Made by a program: the position numbers and the translations under genes. The notes below the pieces were generated by a model that was not told the origin of the DNA, did no database searches, and worked only from the letters and a program-made list of their open reading frames with translations. DNA of 64,000 bases from Camarhynchus parvulus. Lineage: Eukaryota; Chordata; Aves; Passeriformes; Thraupidae. Where the stretch lies: positions 15,961,501 to 16,025,500 of the forward strand of contig NC_044581.1 of assembly GCF_901933205.1 (NCBI RefSeq), read 5' to 3'. Of this stretch, positions 1 through 13,168 are shown piece by piece (position 1 is the stretch's first letter; each line of letters begins with the position of its first letter).

Positions 1-343
1 CTCACACATTGCCAGTAGATTGTCTGTGTTTTACTGAGACCTACAGTCCCCTTGTGCTCCAGAGCTAGCTGTGCTGTGGGATGTTTCACCAAATGGGAAA
101 TGGATGGGCTCTATCTGCTCCTGGAATCAGAGCAAACTGTTCTTCTTGCACCATTTCAGTTCTAGAAAATTCAGCTCAGCTTTAGGAAAATGAAGCCATT
201 TATTTGGTGAGTAGGTGAGTAATTATTTTCCCCTTCTACTGAGAGTATAAAGAGAAAATTAAAACATCAGAGCTGTTGCCAGACGAGGAATTGCAAGTGA
301 GGCACTCTGAAGAGCCAGGATGATCAATAAAAGTAGATAACAG

Positions 344-386
344 AAGGTTAGTAAAAGGTTTAACACAAAGGTTAGTAAAAGGCTTA
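344..386. repeat. 24-bp tandem duplication
   Basis: The sequence aaggttagtaaaagg occurs at 344 and again at 368. It is a short local duplication. Confidence 0.9.
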
Positions 387-3076
387 TCACCTCCAATACA
401 TCAGGTTTTATGACTGTCTTGGGTAAATGGGACCCACTACTTGATTTTTATTTTTTTTCAATTTAAGGTAGTAAATTTTGCAAACTCTCCTAATCAAGGA
501 TTATGTAGTGCTTGGAAAATTACTGTATGCTTGGTTTCTTTGGCCTTGAAAAGTCTTGCAAAGCCTTTCTTAAGGATTTGATCTCAGTTCTAAGAGGCAT
601 GAGGCAGGATCATGGCTGACATCCCAACACCAGAGTTATTTTGGAGAAATTTGTACAAACAAACTGTGTTTAGAGAAGTGAAGGGCTAGCCTTATGGTAT
701 GTGAGGTTTTTTGAAACCTGTTAAAGATATTTTGGGGTTTTACCATTGATTCGAGTTTTTTTCTGTCAGGCTAATTTGGTGTTTTGAAAGGAAATTTGCT
801 GGGCACAAGTGATCTGCTCTGTCTAACAGAATTAAAGGTGGTTCCAGGTTTATTGCAGGACCAGACTGCCCACCAGTGACCTGCACTGAGTGTCACTGAG
901 TTCTGAAATGAGGACAGTCATGTCTTCTTTAGATATGGGATTCTGCTCTCCCAAGCACATGCCTTACCTTGGCACTGTGGACTGTTCCTGACTGATCAAT
1001 AAATCTTCTTCTCAATGTGGTATTTGAGCTGTTACTGCCTACAGGTCCAGTGCTTTTCAGTTCCCATGCTGTAAATACAAGTTAAAAAAAATTGAGATAT
1101 AATAGTGTATGTGAACTGAAAAGATGAATCAGGGAAGTATTTTGAGCTTCTGGAATAAATGCTTTTTTGTATCTCTTATTTTGGGGTCTTTGTCACAAAG
1201 CATCTCACAGCTGGTCTCAGCAAGCAGAGAGGAGGGGAAATGGTTTGCAAAATGCAGCAGAAAGGCTTGTCTTACATCTACCACACATATTTAAGACAAA
1301 TAGCATCATCTTGTCTATGTGACCAAATCATCTCACCTGTATTCCTGTCCTTCTCTTGCAATGGCATTGGATGTGTATTTACAGCAGAGAAAACACAGCT
1401 GGTCCAGGCCAGAGAGATCAGAATGCAGAAGAGATTCACCAAACATACACAAAGGAGGGAAAAGGCACTGAGCTCTTCTTCAGGTTTTCTGTCCAATGCA
1501 CTCTGCACTGGCACAGGTCCTTTCTCATGGTGTTCAGGTACTTCAAAGGAATGACAGAGTTGACAAATCTTTTTTCCTTCAGGCCTTTAGCTGCAAAGAC
1601 AAGAAAGTGCACAGTGTTTTTCTGCCTGTCATTGCCTGTTTTTTTAGTCAGGAAGGACCCCAAAGAAATAGGTGCTTATTTAGAGATAAATGTTTTGCTG
1701 GATATGTGAAATGTGCACAGAGAGCAAACCACAATCCCTCTCAAAAAAGGGACCTTTTACAGATCAGCTGATTCTGGCATCTCTAAAGATAAGGGAGTCT
1801 AGGAGAAAATTTAAATCAGTTTCTTTGCAGTCCAGGTGCAAATAGAAGAGTTGAATGGTGTCTTTTAAAATGCTCCTCCTGTGGACTTGGCAAAGTTTCC
1901 ATGCTGGAAATTCCTGGCAGCAACTCAGCTCTTTTAGCCCTCAGGATATGTGAGAATGTATCTCTTTCTCTTTTGTAAACACAAATTACCTGTTGTGCTA
2001 TTTTTTCTCCTGTAATGTGTGCTGCCTTTTTACCTTCCTGGAAATGACCTGAAGACATCCTGGGCATTTAATTTCTCCCTTTAAATGTTTTGGCTTTGAT
2101 CATCATAGCTGCCCTAATATGAGGTTTTCCAGCCTCACATGAACATGATCTCAGCAGGTTCTGCTCATCCTTATGTGTGCCAGACAAACTGATTTGGACA
2201 AAGCCTTGGTTTGAGCCCTGTGAAACTCTCCAGACAGCCTGAGCTGCACATCCACAGGCTCTCAGCAGGTTTGCAGCAGTGCAGCTCTGCCTGCCAGGAG
2301 GCTGGGCACAAGAGGGATTATATTTTGGGGTGTGTAGATGGTTGTTGGATTTTTCTCATCAGGATGGAAATTCAGACTTGTCAGGAGTGTGATCATGTCT
2401 GCCTTTGGTGGCTGCACTTCACCAAGGACTTGGAGGTTCTGCTCAAGGGCTGAGGTTTTCTGCCTTGCCAAACCAAAGCTTGAGTCACAGGATCTGCAAG
2501 CAGCTGACCCTGCTTCACTGTGTTTCAGCAGCAGCACTGTCCCCATGCACAGGCATAATCAGCTCCTGTGCCAGGCCCCAGGCTTGGAAAGCTTGGGATG
2601 TAGCCCAAATAAACCACCATTCTGTAAAATGGAAACATTTACAGAATGTAAATGGTCACAAAATGCATGACTGCTCATGGGGTCTCTCACTTTTATCAGT
2701 TCTGCTCCATTTGCATCTTGCAGTTCATTGTCCAATTCCAGATTTAGCCCATGCAGTCCCATCCTTCTTGTTTTTCTCTCTTCAGCCCACGTTGTTTGTG
2801 CTCTTGGGCCTGAAATTTGGATCATTTGTCCTTGGTCCCCAGCTAGAGAAGGAATTGTTCTGTCTCCCTACTCTGTGCAGACAGCTCACCATCCCCTAAT
2901 ATGAAATTCAAAAGTACACACTAAAGCAGCACAGAATCTGAAAAATGTAAAATCTAAAACCTGAGGCATCACTTTCAAGAGGACCTGGAGTCACAACAGG
3001 ATTTGTATGAAATTGGTTTGGAATCAAGATTTGTATGTAAAGATGGAAAGAGATTTGTGTGCTGTTCTGTATTCAG

Positions 3077-3165
3077 CTACAAACAACTTACAGCTGTTTA
3101 AAGCTGGAAACAAGTTACATCCGTTTAAAGCTGGAAACAAATTACATCCATTTAAAGCTGGACCC
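3077..3165. repeat. 27-bp tandem repeat, about 3 copies
   Basis: The core [g/a]tttaaagctggaaacaa recurs at 3096, 3123 and 3150 (period 27). A partial earlier unit (aaacaacttacagct) precedes it. Copies differ by one or two bases and the last is interrupted after agctgg. Confidence 0.93.
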
Positions 3166-6100
3166 CAGTGCCAGCACATGATGCTACTTATTGTCCATGT
3201 ATGTCTGTGGCACAACTCACACATCAGGGATGAAGGCAATTCAGAGACTGCATTCAGACTTGCAGGTTTTAGAAACTGAAATGTTGTTCCTCAGTGGCAA
3301 CAAGAACAGCAGGAATGAACATGCTATTTATTAAAATATGTTCAAATAATACTTTCAAATGGAAAATATTGTAGCATTTGCTGAACAATTTAGGCACTGT
3401 GTAAATGTAAACTTCTCAGAAATGTTCCTTATTCATTTTGTCATGCACATTCTTACTGCAGTTTATTCCCATTTCCAGCAGATGTCTTCAGTGCCCTAGG
3501 AATGATCAGGACAGCTCTGATTTTATATTGCTTATCCAACAAGCTAGAAGAGAAAAGAGCAGCCTCTCCTCTACCTGTTTAATGCTCAGGGTAGATCCCC
3601 TTTGCTGTACAGCCTCATCCTGTGTTACCCAGTAAAGCATCAGGCTCAGGCTGATTTTACATTTTCTAGGTACTTCTACTCTTGGAAGATCAGCTGCAGA
3701 CACCCATCAGGTCAATCATGTCTGTACAGCTGGGGTTTCAATGCTGTAGAAATGTACTGAGGAGCTGGGGATAGTTTGTCCTGCTTTTGTCAATTGTGCT
3801 TTATATAACAATACCATAGGCTCTGCATGGAATAAATATAACATGTAACAAAGTGACAAGTTACATCCCCAGCTGGTCCATCCCAGAGCACAAACCCACA
3901 GCTGAAGTCCTCTGACAGCAAGGATTTTACATTTCAGATCATTTACTTGCACCAGTGGCTCAAAACCCCCCAGTATAAACCAATACTGCATCCTCAAGAA
4001 AGATAATTGGGTTCAGCAATGTGTATTTTAACATGGAGAGCCGAGCAAGGATTTAAAAAAGAATCCTGTGGGGTTTTCCTCCCACCAAATAAGCTACAGC
4101 AGGGACATAAATATTACTTGCTGAATTTTAAATGCTGTAGCTATGAGGGGATTCATTTAGAGGATTAATCAGCTTGATGCTGTCCCTATCAAAGCCAGGG
4201 GCATGAGACCTGTGAGATTCCAGCTTGAGCTGAGCTTGCCATCCTAATGAAAATAAGGAAGGAAGCTTGCAACAATTACCCTTTTATTTTCCTGTTTTGC
4301 TGGTTGATTAGTGAACAGAACGTTGTAATGACTTTATCCACAGCTGACATGTTGAACAAAACACAGATCTAAGATCTCACATGAACCATATTATGTATGC
4401 TCTAAGCAGTTAAACCACAACCTCAGGGAATGTGCTGGAGGAAATGCAGTATTGAAATTGGGACATTTGGTGTGTGGCAAGAGCAAGTGTGGTGCAGGAC
4501 AGCCAGTGGCACCCAGCAGGTTTGGGTGAGGGCTTCCACATCAATCATTCAAGTGAGACCTTAAAGACAATCCCCTCTGTAAATCTGCTGCCCTGTGCCT
4601 GTGCTGAGCCTGGCACTGCCCTCTCCAGTGCCCCCCTGCACAAACACACCCTGCTCTGTGGGTTCAGCATCCCTTGGCAGTCAGACTTCAGGATGTTTTG
4701 CAGCCCTCTCGCAATACCATTTCCCAGCTGATCCTCAGATGGAGCAAACTCAGCTCTACTCACCAGGGAGGATCAGCCAGAGGGGCTGGAGCTGCAGCCT
4801 CCTCTGAATCCAGGCACTTGCTGGGTTTGGGGGTCACCCTTTCCCTGGGATGCCCTCACCACAGGCATCCTGATGATCATGGAGAGAATGATCCAGAAAC
4901 TGGCAGAAAATTCTTTTAATGGCCACATTCAGTGCTTTGAGTTATCTGATGGGAAAGCAAGGAAAATTTAGATTATTGTCTCTTAAACCTCTATATTTTT
5001 ATGGAGCTTTCCTGGCTGGGCCCTAGCAGAGGGCATTCAGAACATGATTCTGTGCACCTCCACTGCTTTGGAGCAGGTATGACTTGAGACACAGCTGTGA
5101 GCCATGCAGGCAAAGCTTCCAGCACAGCTGCTGTTAATGAGGGTTCCTTTGGTAAATGGAGAATAAAATGCCAAAGAACCATAAGTCCTTAAACCAAATG
5201 GCAGTATTATGGCATTGGACAAATAATTTCATTTTTCCTTTCTACAGCAGAAATGGTTCAGAAACTCAAAGGGATGTTTTTGTACAAGCAAAGAGATACA
5301 TGGTGAGTTGCAGGAGACTTCATTTTTTTGGTTTTTTTTACAGTGGGAAAATATTTCTAATATGAAATGCAGACACTAGAAGGAAAAAAAACAGCATCTG
5401 AGAAACAGAAAAATAATCTGCCAAATCAAACTGACTTAGAAAAGCACTTCACTTATCATCATCATCTCTCTTCTGCATTAGCAACAAAAGAAATGTTTTC
5501 TCCTAGAAGCCTCTGGAAAACATCACTGATCTAACAGGCTCCAGGCCACAGAATGCCTGTCACAACAGAAGACACAGCAGTCACGGCTCAGCAAACCTGG
5601 CACACCAGCCTTTACAAATGTTTGGTTATTAGCTTATCACCTGACCAGCCAAGGAGAGAAATCCTTACCACAGATAATGCATCTCTGCCATCTCACTGTG
5701 CTCTTCCAGGCCAGGAAGATGCTGCATCATGTCCTGCTGCATGACACAGTGAGCTCCAGCTCTCATGGAAACACATTTCCACAGATTCCCAGCAGACAGG
5801 CACAACAGGGTTGGTACTGCAGCTTCTCAGGGAGATGATGTTTGGCAGAGCTGGCAGAGCATGGCACATCTCCAGCTCTGGCAGAGGCACAGCAGAGGTG
5901 CTTCCAGCAGGGAGCTGGAGGCTGATGCAGTGGGCATGGGAGGCCCAGGTGCTTCACCCCTGTGGTTCTAAGAGCAAACCTGCCCCACGGAAATGCTCAA
6001 CTTCTCCTCCCCAACCCCTCAGCACTCACAGTAAACCAGGTTTTCCTTTAGAACTTTTCCCACTTCCTTTGGGCTAATTTAACATCTCAGCCTGGTCACT

Positions 6101-8388
6101 GTGCAAGGAAAAAAACTCTTGCAGACAGATCAAAGCCCTCTTAATCTCTGAAGGAAAAGAAGAAAGTCCCCATCCCTGCAGCCCTCCCTCAGTCACAGAC
6201 CCCATCCCCTTTTCAGTATCTGGGAGCTGCTGGTCCTAAACTAACAAGTGCCAATGGCATCTCTTAATTGAACCCATTTAATCCCTGAGTGCCCAGTTGG
6301 AATGGTGGTATCTGTATCAAGCATTAATCATCATGAGGCTTCAGAAGCTGAAAGAATCTTCCTTTGATTTTTTATATTGTGTTTCATTTGAGACAGTTTT
6401 AAAGCTTTTCCCAGCTGTGCAGGCTGTTCCTTCCTAAATGAAAGCTGATCTTACATGATGGCAGGTGTAGGAGTTTTTAAGAGACAGGACAATCACCATG
6501 AGGGCTGTTAATGCTTGTTCCTTTCCTATTTTCCCTCATCCTGCCCAAAATGCCTGCAGTTCCCATAAGTAAGAAGAAAGGTTTCCCTATGAGAAGGGTT
6601 AATCCACATGTGTTAAGTTCACCTGGAGTTTCTGTATCACTTTCTGTGGGGCATGGAAGCGGATGCGACCCATATCCTTGAGAAGGTTAAAAAAATATTT
6701 CCTGAAGTGCAACCAGAGAGCAACCATGATGACTGAGTGTTGCAGGGACTGTGGAGCTCCTTCAGAGAAAGGCTGGGACCCCCTCCAAGCACACACATGA
6801 ATCAACAGAAAACATGCTTCATATCCTCCTCCCTTGTTACTCTTGGGCAGAGCACACAATTCATTTTCCCCCACGTTCATCCTCTCACTCCCCTCACCTG
6901 CACTGTTCCCCAGTGCCTTGCAGCTCCTGCAGAGTGCTGGTGGGAGCTGGCAGAGCCATGCCAGGCAAACACAGGAGCAGAGCTTGGGCAGGGCCAGCTG
7001 GGCACCATCAGCCAGCCCTGAGCAGATGGAGCAGTGCTTGTGTTCGTGCTCTGAGCTGCTCCCTCGCAGGAGAACACTGGCATGTTTGCCTGGCTGCCAC
7101 GAGTTACCTGGGAGAAAGGTGCTTTGCTCCACACAGCAGCCAGAGTGTGTGCTCTGTTCTGGCTCTTTCTGCAGTGGAACAAAGCACTGACTCACAGCGA
7201 GGGACCCCAGTGCTGCCAGGGGACAAACCCCTGCACAGTTCTCCTGGAGCTGGGGGCTGTGCTGGCAATCATGAGAGAATCTGTCCTGACAAACCCAATC
7301 AGGAGGAGCACTGAGCTCCCAGAAAATGAGAGGGGAAGCACCAAATGGAGGGTGAGGTGTATTTATCCATTCATGCAGATGCTGCACAAAGGCAACCTGC
7401 CACATCCTGCTCTGTGATAGAGTATGTGACAGGGCACTGCAGATGGCCCAGAGGGAAAGGTAGCAAAGGCAGAGCTTTGGTGGTAATCACAGAGAATTTG
7501 CAAAAGGCTATGGCTGTTTGCTTTCAGCCTCATCCTGACCCCATGATTATGGATGCACTGATCATTACTGGCTTATTAAAGCTTAAAAACAGAGGGCAGA
7601 ATTTTACTCTTCACACTCAGCACTGCTCCTATGAGCTTTGAGATTATAGAGCAGATTTGGTAACTACTGAAGTGAGATCTTCCAGGGACATCACAGGCTT
7701 TGGAATGTGACCTGCATGACTAAAATGAACCAAAGCCAACACTCCCTCTTTGTTTAGATATTAAACTGAAGTTCATTCACTTCTTTGCCTTGTGTAGGGA
7801 GACCTTTAAAGCCACGTACTCCAGTGCAGGCTGGAGATGACTGTAGGGCTTGGTAACCATCACCAGTTCTTCCAAAGGCACGGAGCCCTGGGTTGAAACC
7901 AAGGCCCAGGAGAGTGGGATTCAAAACTCAGTCATGTCCTCCTGCTTTCTATAAGCTCATCTGCTGATGATGGCTTTTGGATTCTTTTTTAAGATTATTC
8001 CATTAGGGAGTTCTAATTTCTGAAAGGAGCTATCTCTCTGAGGGTAACTTTTGTGGCAGTCTGAGTCCTAGTTTCTCCTTATATCAAAATACACTTCCCT
8101 AAACACTTAGTAAAAGGTGTCCATATAATGTTTTGAATTTCTTAGACTGTGACATTCCATATTTTAGATCTACATTGTTAATGGTCTGTAAAGCAGCACA
8201 CAGCAGTTTTAATAACCTCGATTTACTCTGTAATAGTCAAAATAAATTATTTGTATATCCTACAGTGATCAAAATGGAAAATAAGACCCCCTCACATTTT
8301 CCTCTTAAGCAGTTCCAAGTCAGTTCCCTAAAGTGACAATAATACTGGAATAAAACATAGAGACCAAGGATAATGCTATGCTCAACAT

Positions 8389-8394
8389 TTTATT
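8389..8394 (-). terminator. Candidate distal poly(A) signal (AATAAA)
   Basis: On the minus strand AATAAA occurs within aaatataaataaaatgttg. T/G-containing sequence follows. Cleavage would be expected near 8365-8375. Confidence 0.45.
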
Positions 8395-10642
8395 TATATT
8401 TTTGTGTAAACATAATTTGCTTTGTAGGCACAATATAACAAAAGCTCTAAAGCAACAAATACAATTAAACAGTGTTTCAGTTCACTTCAATCAGGCTTAA
8501 GTTAAAGAAGCTTTCACAGTTCCTTTAAGGCAAATTGAGAAATAATTTGTTTCACTTGAAGAAACTATCCAATTGTCTCAGAGTTGTTTAAACAACACTG
8601 TCAGTAGTAATCACAACCCTTCATTTCTGCTACAGTAAGACTTGGTCAGTGACAAGCCTTGGCTTCACCAGTTTGACCAGCACAGCCTCCACCCCTGCCA
8701 GTGTGACACTACTGCTTGTGGTCTCCTGAAAGGTACTTAGGGCTTGTGGGCCAAATTCTGCTAGCACACACCCTGCTTCCAGAATGGATGCCTGTAAAAC
8801 TTCCATTACTATCAGCAGCAACCTCCCTCAATGCTCTGTTGATACCAGTAAAGCCCAGAGCAGAGTTTAGCTTGCTGATGGTCACACTCAGCTGCGTTGC
8901 ACTCAGGTACTTCCAGCAGCATTCCTTTGTACTCACTGCAATTACCTGATATTCTGCTGACCAGAAAATGGCCCTAAAATTGGTATGAATTAGCATGAAG
9001 AGTATTTTTTTGCCTTGCTAACAAAACCAGAAAGAACTAGCCAAAAATTATGTGATTGTTGTCCCTGTGGTGTCTGTGGCCATGACCAAGATCACCCATA
9101 TTTGTCTTGCAGGGTAATTTAGAAGCAGAGCCCACCAGACTGTGGTTTAGAACAGAAGAATGGGTTTGCTATTCTGCTTGCCCTACTAATTTAAGGCCTT
9201 GAGAATGCCACTTACTGCCAGCTCGAAGGTCACCAGCAATATTGCTCACTTTGGCATCAAATCAAAATTCCTAGTTATGTTAAGGTCTGTTGCAGGACAA
9301 CATCATTACACTAGCTGCAAAACAAAATTGGGCATGTTTCCTACTGCTGTCAGCTGATGAGTCATGAAAACCTAATGGCCCTTCTTAAAAGTCCAACTGG
9401 CAAGCCCAATAAATGGAAAACTCTCGCTGAATACGTATTTTCTTTTGTGGATAAAGTCCCTATTTGGGCCCAAAATGGCACTGGAAGTATAGGAAAGTCC
9501 AGCGTGAAAATAAACTCAACTATAATGAAGTGAAGAGAAAAATGAAGTTCTGGTTGGATCAATAGTTCAACAGCTTTTTGGCATTTTCCCCCACAGTTAT
9601 TTCTTGCTATTATTTTTGAATTTGTTTGACCCAAGGGGAACTCCTTCAGAATGAACCATCTGCACAATTATCTGACAGCGACTTCATGAGCACAGTGTAA
9701 AGAGATGGACATTAATACTCAGGCAGCAAAACCAAACAAACAGAAAAAACCTAACGAGAATCTTCTAAAACCACACATAAAAGTCATCCAGACCCAGAAG
9801 TCCTCTCACACTGAGAAAACCATGAGAAGCCCCCACCTTTCATTTTTCTGTATTAATTTTTAACTTCTATCATAACATGCTACTTGTAGATTTGGGCTAA
9901 CAGTTAATCATGTCTGGGTAAATATCTTCTTTTGAAAAGATAAATATTAATTTGAAGCTGTAGGCATTATGCAAGGTCTCTGCCAGTCCTTCAGCATTTC
10001 TACTGTACGTGATCACAGTAAATTTAAAAGAACTGTTTTAACAAGACAGTTGAGGACCTGAGTAGCTGCTGTTTGGATAGGGGAAGGATGTGGAAAAAAA
10101 TATTTACTTTTTTAATGTTTAGATATAGTTTCCACTAGTGGGAGGTAGATAAGACTAGCTGGTCTTTGAATACTTGATCTTGTAAATAATTATAAATGTA
10201 ACTGTACATAAGGAGCAAAGCTTTCGATAGAACAATTCACCTAGATAGAAGTTATCCCTGTACATGATTTGTGGTGGGATTAAGGCCTAAACCTCATTTT
10301 TTACAGGGTTAACTTCTGCAGGAGTTCAGCTCCAGCCTGACAGCTGACTACACATTAGCAATTTCAGAGCAATAAACTCCATCAACAAATTTCTTTCCAC
10401 ATCCTGATAAGTGATCCTTACCAATGCAATTTAAAAATGAAATTTAAAATTGGTTTGAATTTGACATATGAGTCAATATGTCCTTACCAGAAAATGTTGA
10501 TCAAAGCCTCTCAATTAATGATTTCTTGTGCAATTTCAGATTCCATGATTCTAGATGAGGTACTTTTGAAAATGAAGATAGGATTGCTTGTGAAAAGGTG
10601 AAGTATGACTGAGGAAAATAAAAAGTAATATTTGTTGCAACT

Positions 10643-10648
10643 TTTATT
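10643..10648 (-). terminator. Candidate proximal poly(A) signal (AATAAA)
   Basis: On the minus strand AATAAA occurs within cacaaataaaagttgc. It is followed 15-30 bases later by a T-rich stretch (tattactttttattttcc) that could serve as the downstream element. It lies about 480 bases after the stop codon. Confidence 0.45.
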
Positions 10649-11125
10649 TGTGGTTCATTAAAGGAAAACTATTTTAACACTGAAAATCCAGAAACGGAAA
10701 ATTATCCCTCCAGTTACTAGAATCTTTCAGACAGCAAGTAGGGATTTTTTTTTTTTTACTGTTTCCAACTTGCAAAAAAAAGCCCAAACCTCCCAAATAA
10801 CTTTATGCAAGATGTTGAAATTTGCATGAGAATGATGCCCATCTAAAATTACACAGTAAGTTAATAAGGCTTTCAAACAAGAACAGAAAAATCCATGGGA
10901 CTCCTACAGGGAAACTGGGCATTACACAGAAACGTGGTAATACTGCACTGGATGAGAATGGCACTTGAGTTCAAAACAACAATGATCAACAGCTCATAGC
11001 TCAGCTGACTGCAAACAAATACAACACACACTGTACTACAGCATTTGTTCACTGATGCACAGAAGAGATTTCCCAGTCTTGTTCCCTTCTCCTCTCGGCT
11101 CCTGCTGCCTGCCCAGCTCTGGCTG

Positions 11126-11224
11126 CTACTGGATGAAGGGCATGCGCTCCTTGTTCTCGTTGTCGCCCTCGTGGTCCTCCTCCTCCTCGCCAGCCTCGCT
11201 TGTCTCCGTGCTGTCGTTGGCCAT
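11126..11224 (-). CDS. VAT1L: VAT1L coding exon 9, acidic C-terminal tail and stop (residues 387-418)
   Basis: The exon begins ATGGCC after a GGTGCAG acceptor whose pyrimidine tract is modest. It encodes MANDSTETSEAGEEEEDHEG, then DNENKERMPFIQ, and stops at TAG 11128-11126. The tail is strongly acidic (a run of four Glu, plus Asp) and is expected to be disordered and outside the oxidoreductase fold. The final MPFIQ matches mammalian VAT1L, so the end of the protein is well conserved. The 3' UTR continues in the same exon. Confidence 0.97.
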   Translation of the reverse strand: MANDSTETSEAGEEEEDHEGDNENKERMPFIQ

Positions 11225-13084
11225 CTGCACCATGAAACATCAAGGACATCACAGCACCTTCCTCACCCCTTGGTTCCTCCTCATTTCAGTTGGATTCACT
11301 GCATAAAGCGACTTTGGAAACTCAAGGAGACAGGGCTGCCACAGGAGAATGAACGTTCTGTCTGTGCCCAGCCCCTGCTGGCTCTGCACCACTTCCAGCC
11401 AAACCTGCAAGCTGCTCCCCCACAGCTCACAGCTCTATTTCCTAACAGAAGGCTGTCTGGAGGACAGCGGCACACGAGGACTCTGCTCTGTGAACTTGTA
11501 GTAAACTGATAGTAAGAGTCTTGGATAGGAAACACAGCTGGGTAGGAAATTTACGGAATGTGGCACCTCTGGGTTACAACTCCTGCACCTGCTCTAATGG
11601 ATGGCCCCATCTGAGGCACAGCGTAAAATCTCAGGGGGCAATTTCCTTTCTTTTATATGTTAAAAACCCAATGAAACTTTACAGATATAGATGCTGGCAG
11701 GATACACCCACGACAGAGTGCAGATCCCAGATCATACAGGAGTGGGAAGAAACTGCATTTTCATATTTTACTGAAGATGCCTGCACAGGCAGTAGGCAAT
11801 TGCAGGAATCTGTAGCTCAGAGCAGCATTTAAAGAGTACACAGTGGTTTTTTCACTTGGAAATATTTATTACAAGCTGTGTAAAGGTGCAGGACCCTCCA
11901 GCACTTCACCCTGTCGGTGTGACAGGTCTGTGGAGGCACAGGAGCCTGGTTCACTGGATGGGGTAGTGTTTAACAGCACACATTGGTGTGACTGGATTCT
12001 CTTATACACCCATGTTACCTCTCTTAGGACACAAGAAGATACTTGTATTAGCTTATAACTACTTCAAAACCAAATAAGCAAGGGACCCATTTACTTTTTA
12101 AAGAGAAATGCAATGATGTTCCTTCCCTGATTGATTATTAGCCTCTGGTGGAAATAAAAATCTCAAACACAGCCTGATTTTAATGCAGAAAAACCATTGC
12201 TCTGAAGTTACCCATGTTTTTGAGTTAACACCCTTTGATGAAAGTGCATTGTTCCACATGTGAGGTCCTCAAAGCCTTCCTTTTCCTTGCAGAGTGTTTG
12301 TATGAGATTGGGGTCAGTTTTAGAGCGAGTAAGAGCTTAACTCTAGGTCTAGGTTATTTTCTTTTCTATTGAAACAAGAGGTTTCTCAGATCTGAAAGCA
12401 AACTTCACACATCAGTATTGATTTCAAGTCAGGTTTGCATTTCTTTCTTTACTGCTCTTTCCTACACCAGCCGTGAATGCTCAGGAGAGCCTGGCTTTCA
12501 TTTACCACTGCTCTCTGAAAGGTTTCTGGACCATCCTAAGTGCTCCAAATCTAGTGGACCAGGGCTCCATCACTACTATCTTCCTTCAGGATATTTCTGG
12601 ACATATTTACGTGTTATACTTCATATATTACATAAACCAGTAAACTAAATTCCTACCAAAAGTATACTCTAACTTTTACTGTGGGCATCAGAAAGCACTT
12701 TTATGTTTGCCCACTGCAGCAATATTGACTGAGTTTTTTCCTGTTCAATCCACCTATTGATACAGGAATTTTTTAGTTGGAGAAGTGTCTGTTTGTTTTC
12801 CTCACAAGGGCAGAAAGAGATGTCACACTTTTACCCCAATCCAACACTTGCTGGCACATTTTTGGAGAAGTAGAGTGATTCAGTAGAGACAAGTAACTGC
12901 TGGCACTTCAGCAAGTACATTTCACTTGGGTTAAATACAGAATTTATGGTTACTGGTGCCATTTGGGTGCTACAGATTTAGAAGAAATCAGTGTCAAAAA
13001 AACATTACATGGGACATGTGTCCAGAAGTCACTGCCAGGCTGTACCATGCCTGGCTGTACATCATGTCTGTGCTTTGCACTCAC
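11225..13084 (-). other. VAT1L intron 8
   Basis: This is a 1.86-kb intron with GTGAGT...GTGCAG borders and unique sequence. The plus-strand frames over exon 9 and this intron are composition artefacts of the Glu/Asp-rich tail and its surroundings. Confidence 0.88.
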
Positions 13085-13168
13085 CAGGGGAGTGGGTGCT
13101 TTCTCCACATCCAGAATGAGTTTTCCTATATTTCCTCGGTCATGGATTCTCTGCATGGCCTCCTTCAC
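13085..13168 (-). CDS. VAT1L: VAT1L coding exon 8 (residues 359-386)
   Basis: This exon has 84 bases and 28 codons, phase 0, with a strong TTTCTTTCAG acceptor and GTGAGT donor. It encodes VKEAMQRIHDRGNIGKLILDVEKAPTPL. The helix-turn segment A-M-x-x-I-x-x-R-G-N-x-G-K-x-x-L is the standard C-terminal signature of quinone oxidoreductase-like proteins, and it closes the catalytic fold. If intron 8 were retained, the frame would stay open for 44 more codons and stop at 12950-12952. There is no sign in the sequence that this is used. Confidence 0.97.

Larger units (their letters stand above)
1..8369. other. Downstream intergenic region, no gene recognised
   Basis: This is unique AT-rich sequence with GC-richer patches (about 2.2-2.9, 4.5-4.9, 5.7-6.1 and 6.7-7.4 kb). 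In mammals the next gene beyond VAT1L is CLEC3A. I looked for its C-type lectin features (WLGIND-like, WSDE-like, C-x-W patterns) in the frames available and did not find them. The longest frame (6599-7405, minus, 268 codons) overlaps a 187-codon frame on the other strand and resembles no family I know. Confidence 0.6.
8370..11125 (-). other. VAT1L 3' UTR (inferred)
   Basis: AT-rich minus-strand sequence follows the stop codon, with no recognisable repeat or frame. Its end is set by a candidate poly(A) signal at 8389-8394. A proximal signal at 10643-10648 would give a 3' UTR of about 0.5 kb. The assignment is inference from position and signals only. Confidence 0.5.

Noticed and set aside
6599..7405. 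268-codon minus-strand open frame
   Set aside because: The same interval is also open for 187 codons on the plus strand. The product has no recognisable domain and the base composition explains the lack of stops. No splice or promoter context supports it.
1..8369. Possible CLEC3A exons, expected downstream of VAT1L from mammalian gene order
   Set aside because: No frame shows C-type lectin motifs. The gene may lie outside the window.
11045..11509. 154-codon plus-strand frame over exon 9
   Set aside because: It is the antisense of the conserved acidic VAT1L tail. Its Leu/Val-rich stretch is the complement of the Glu/Asp codons.
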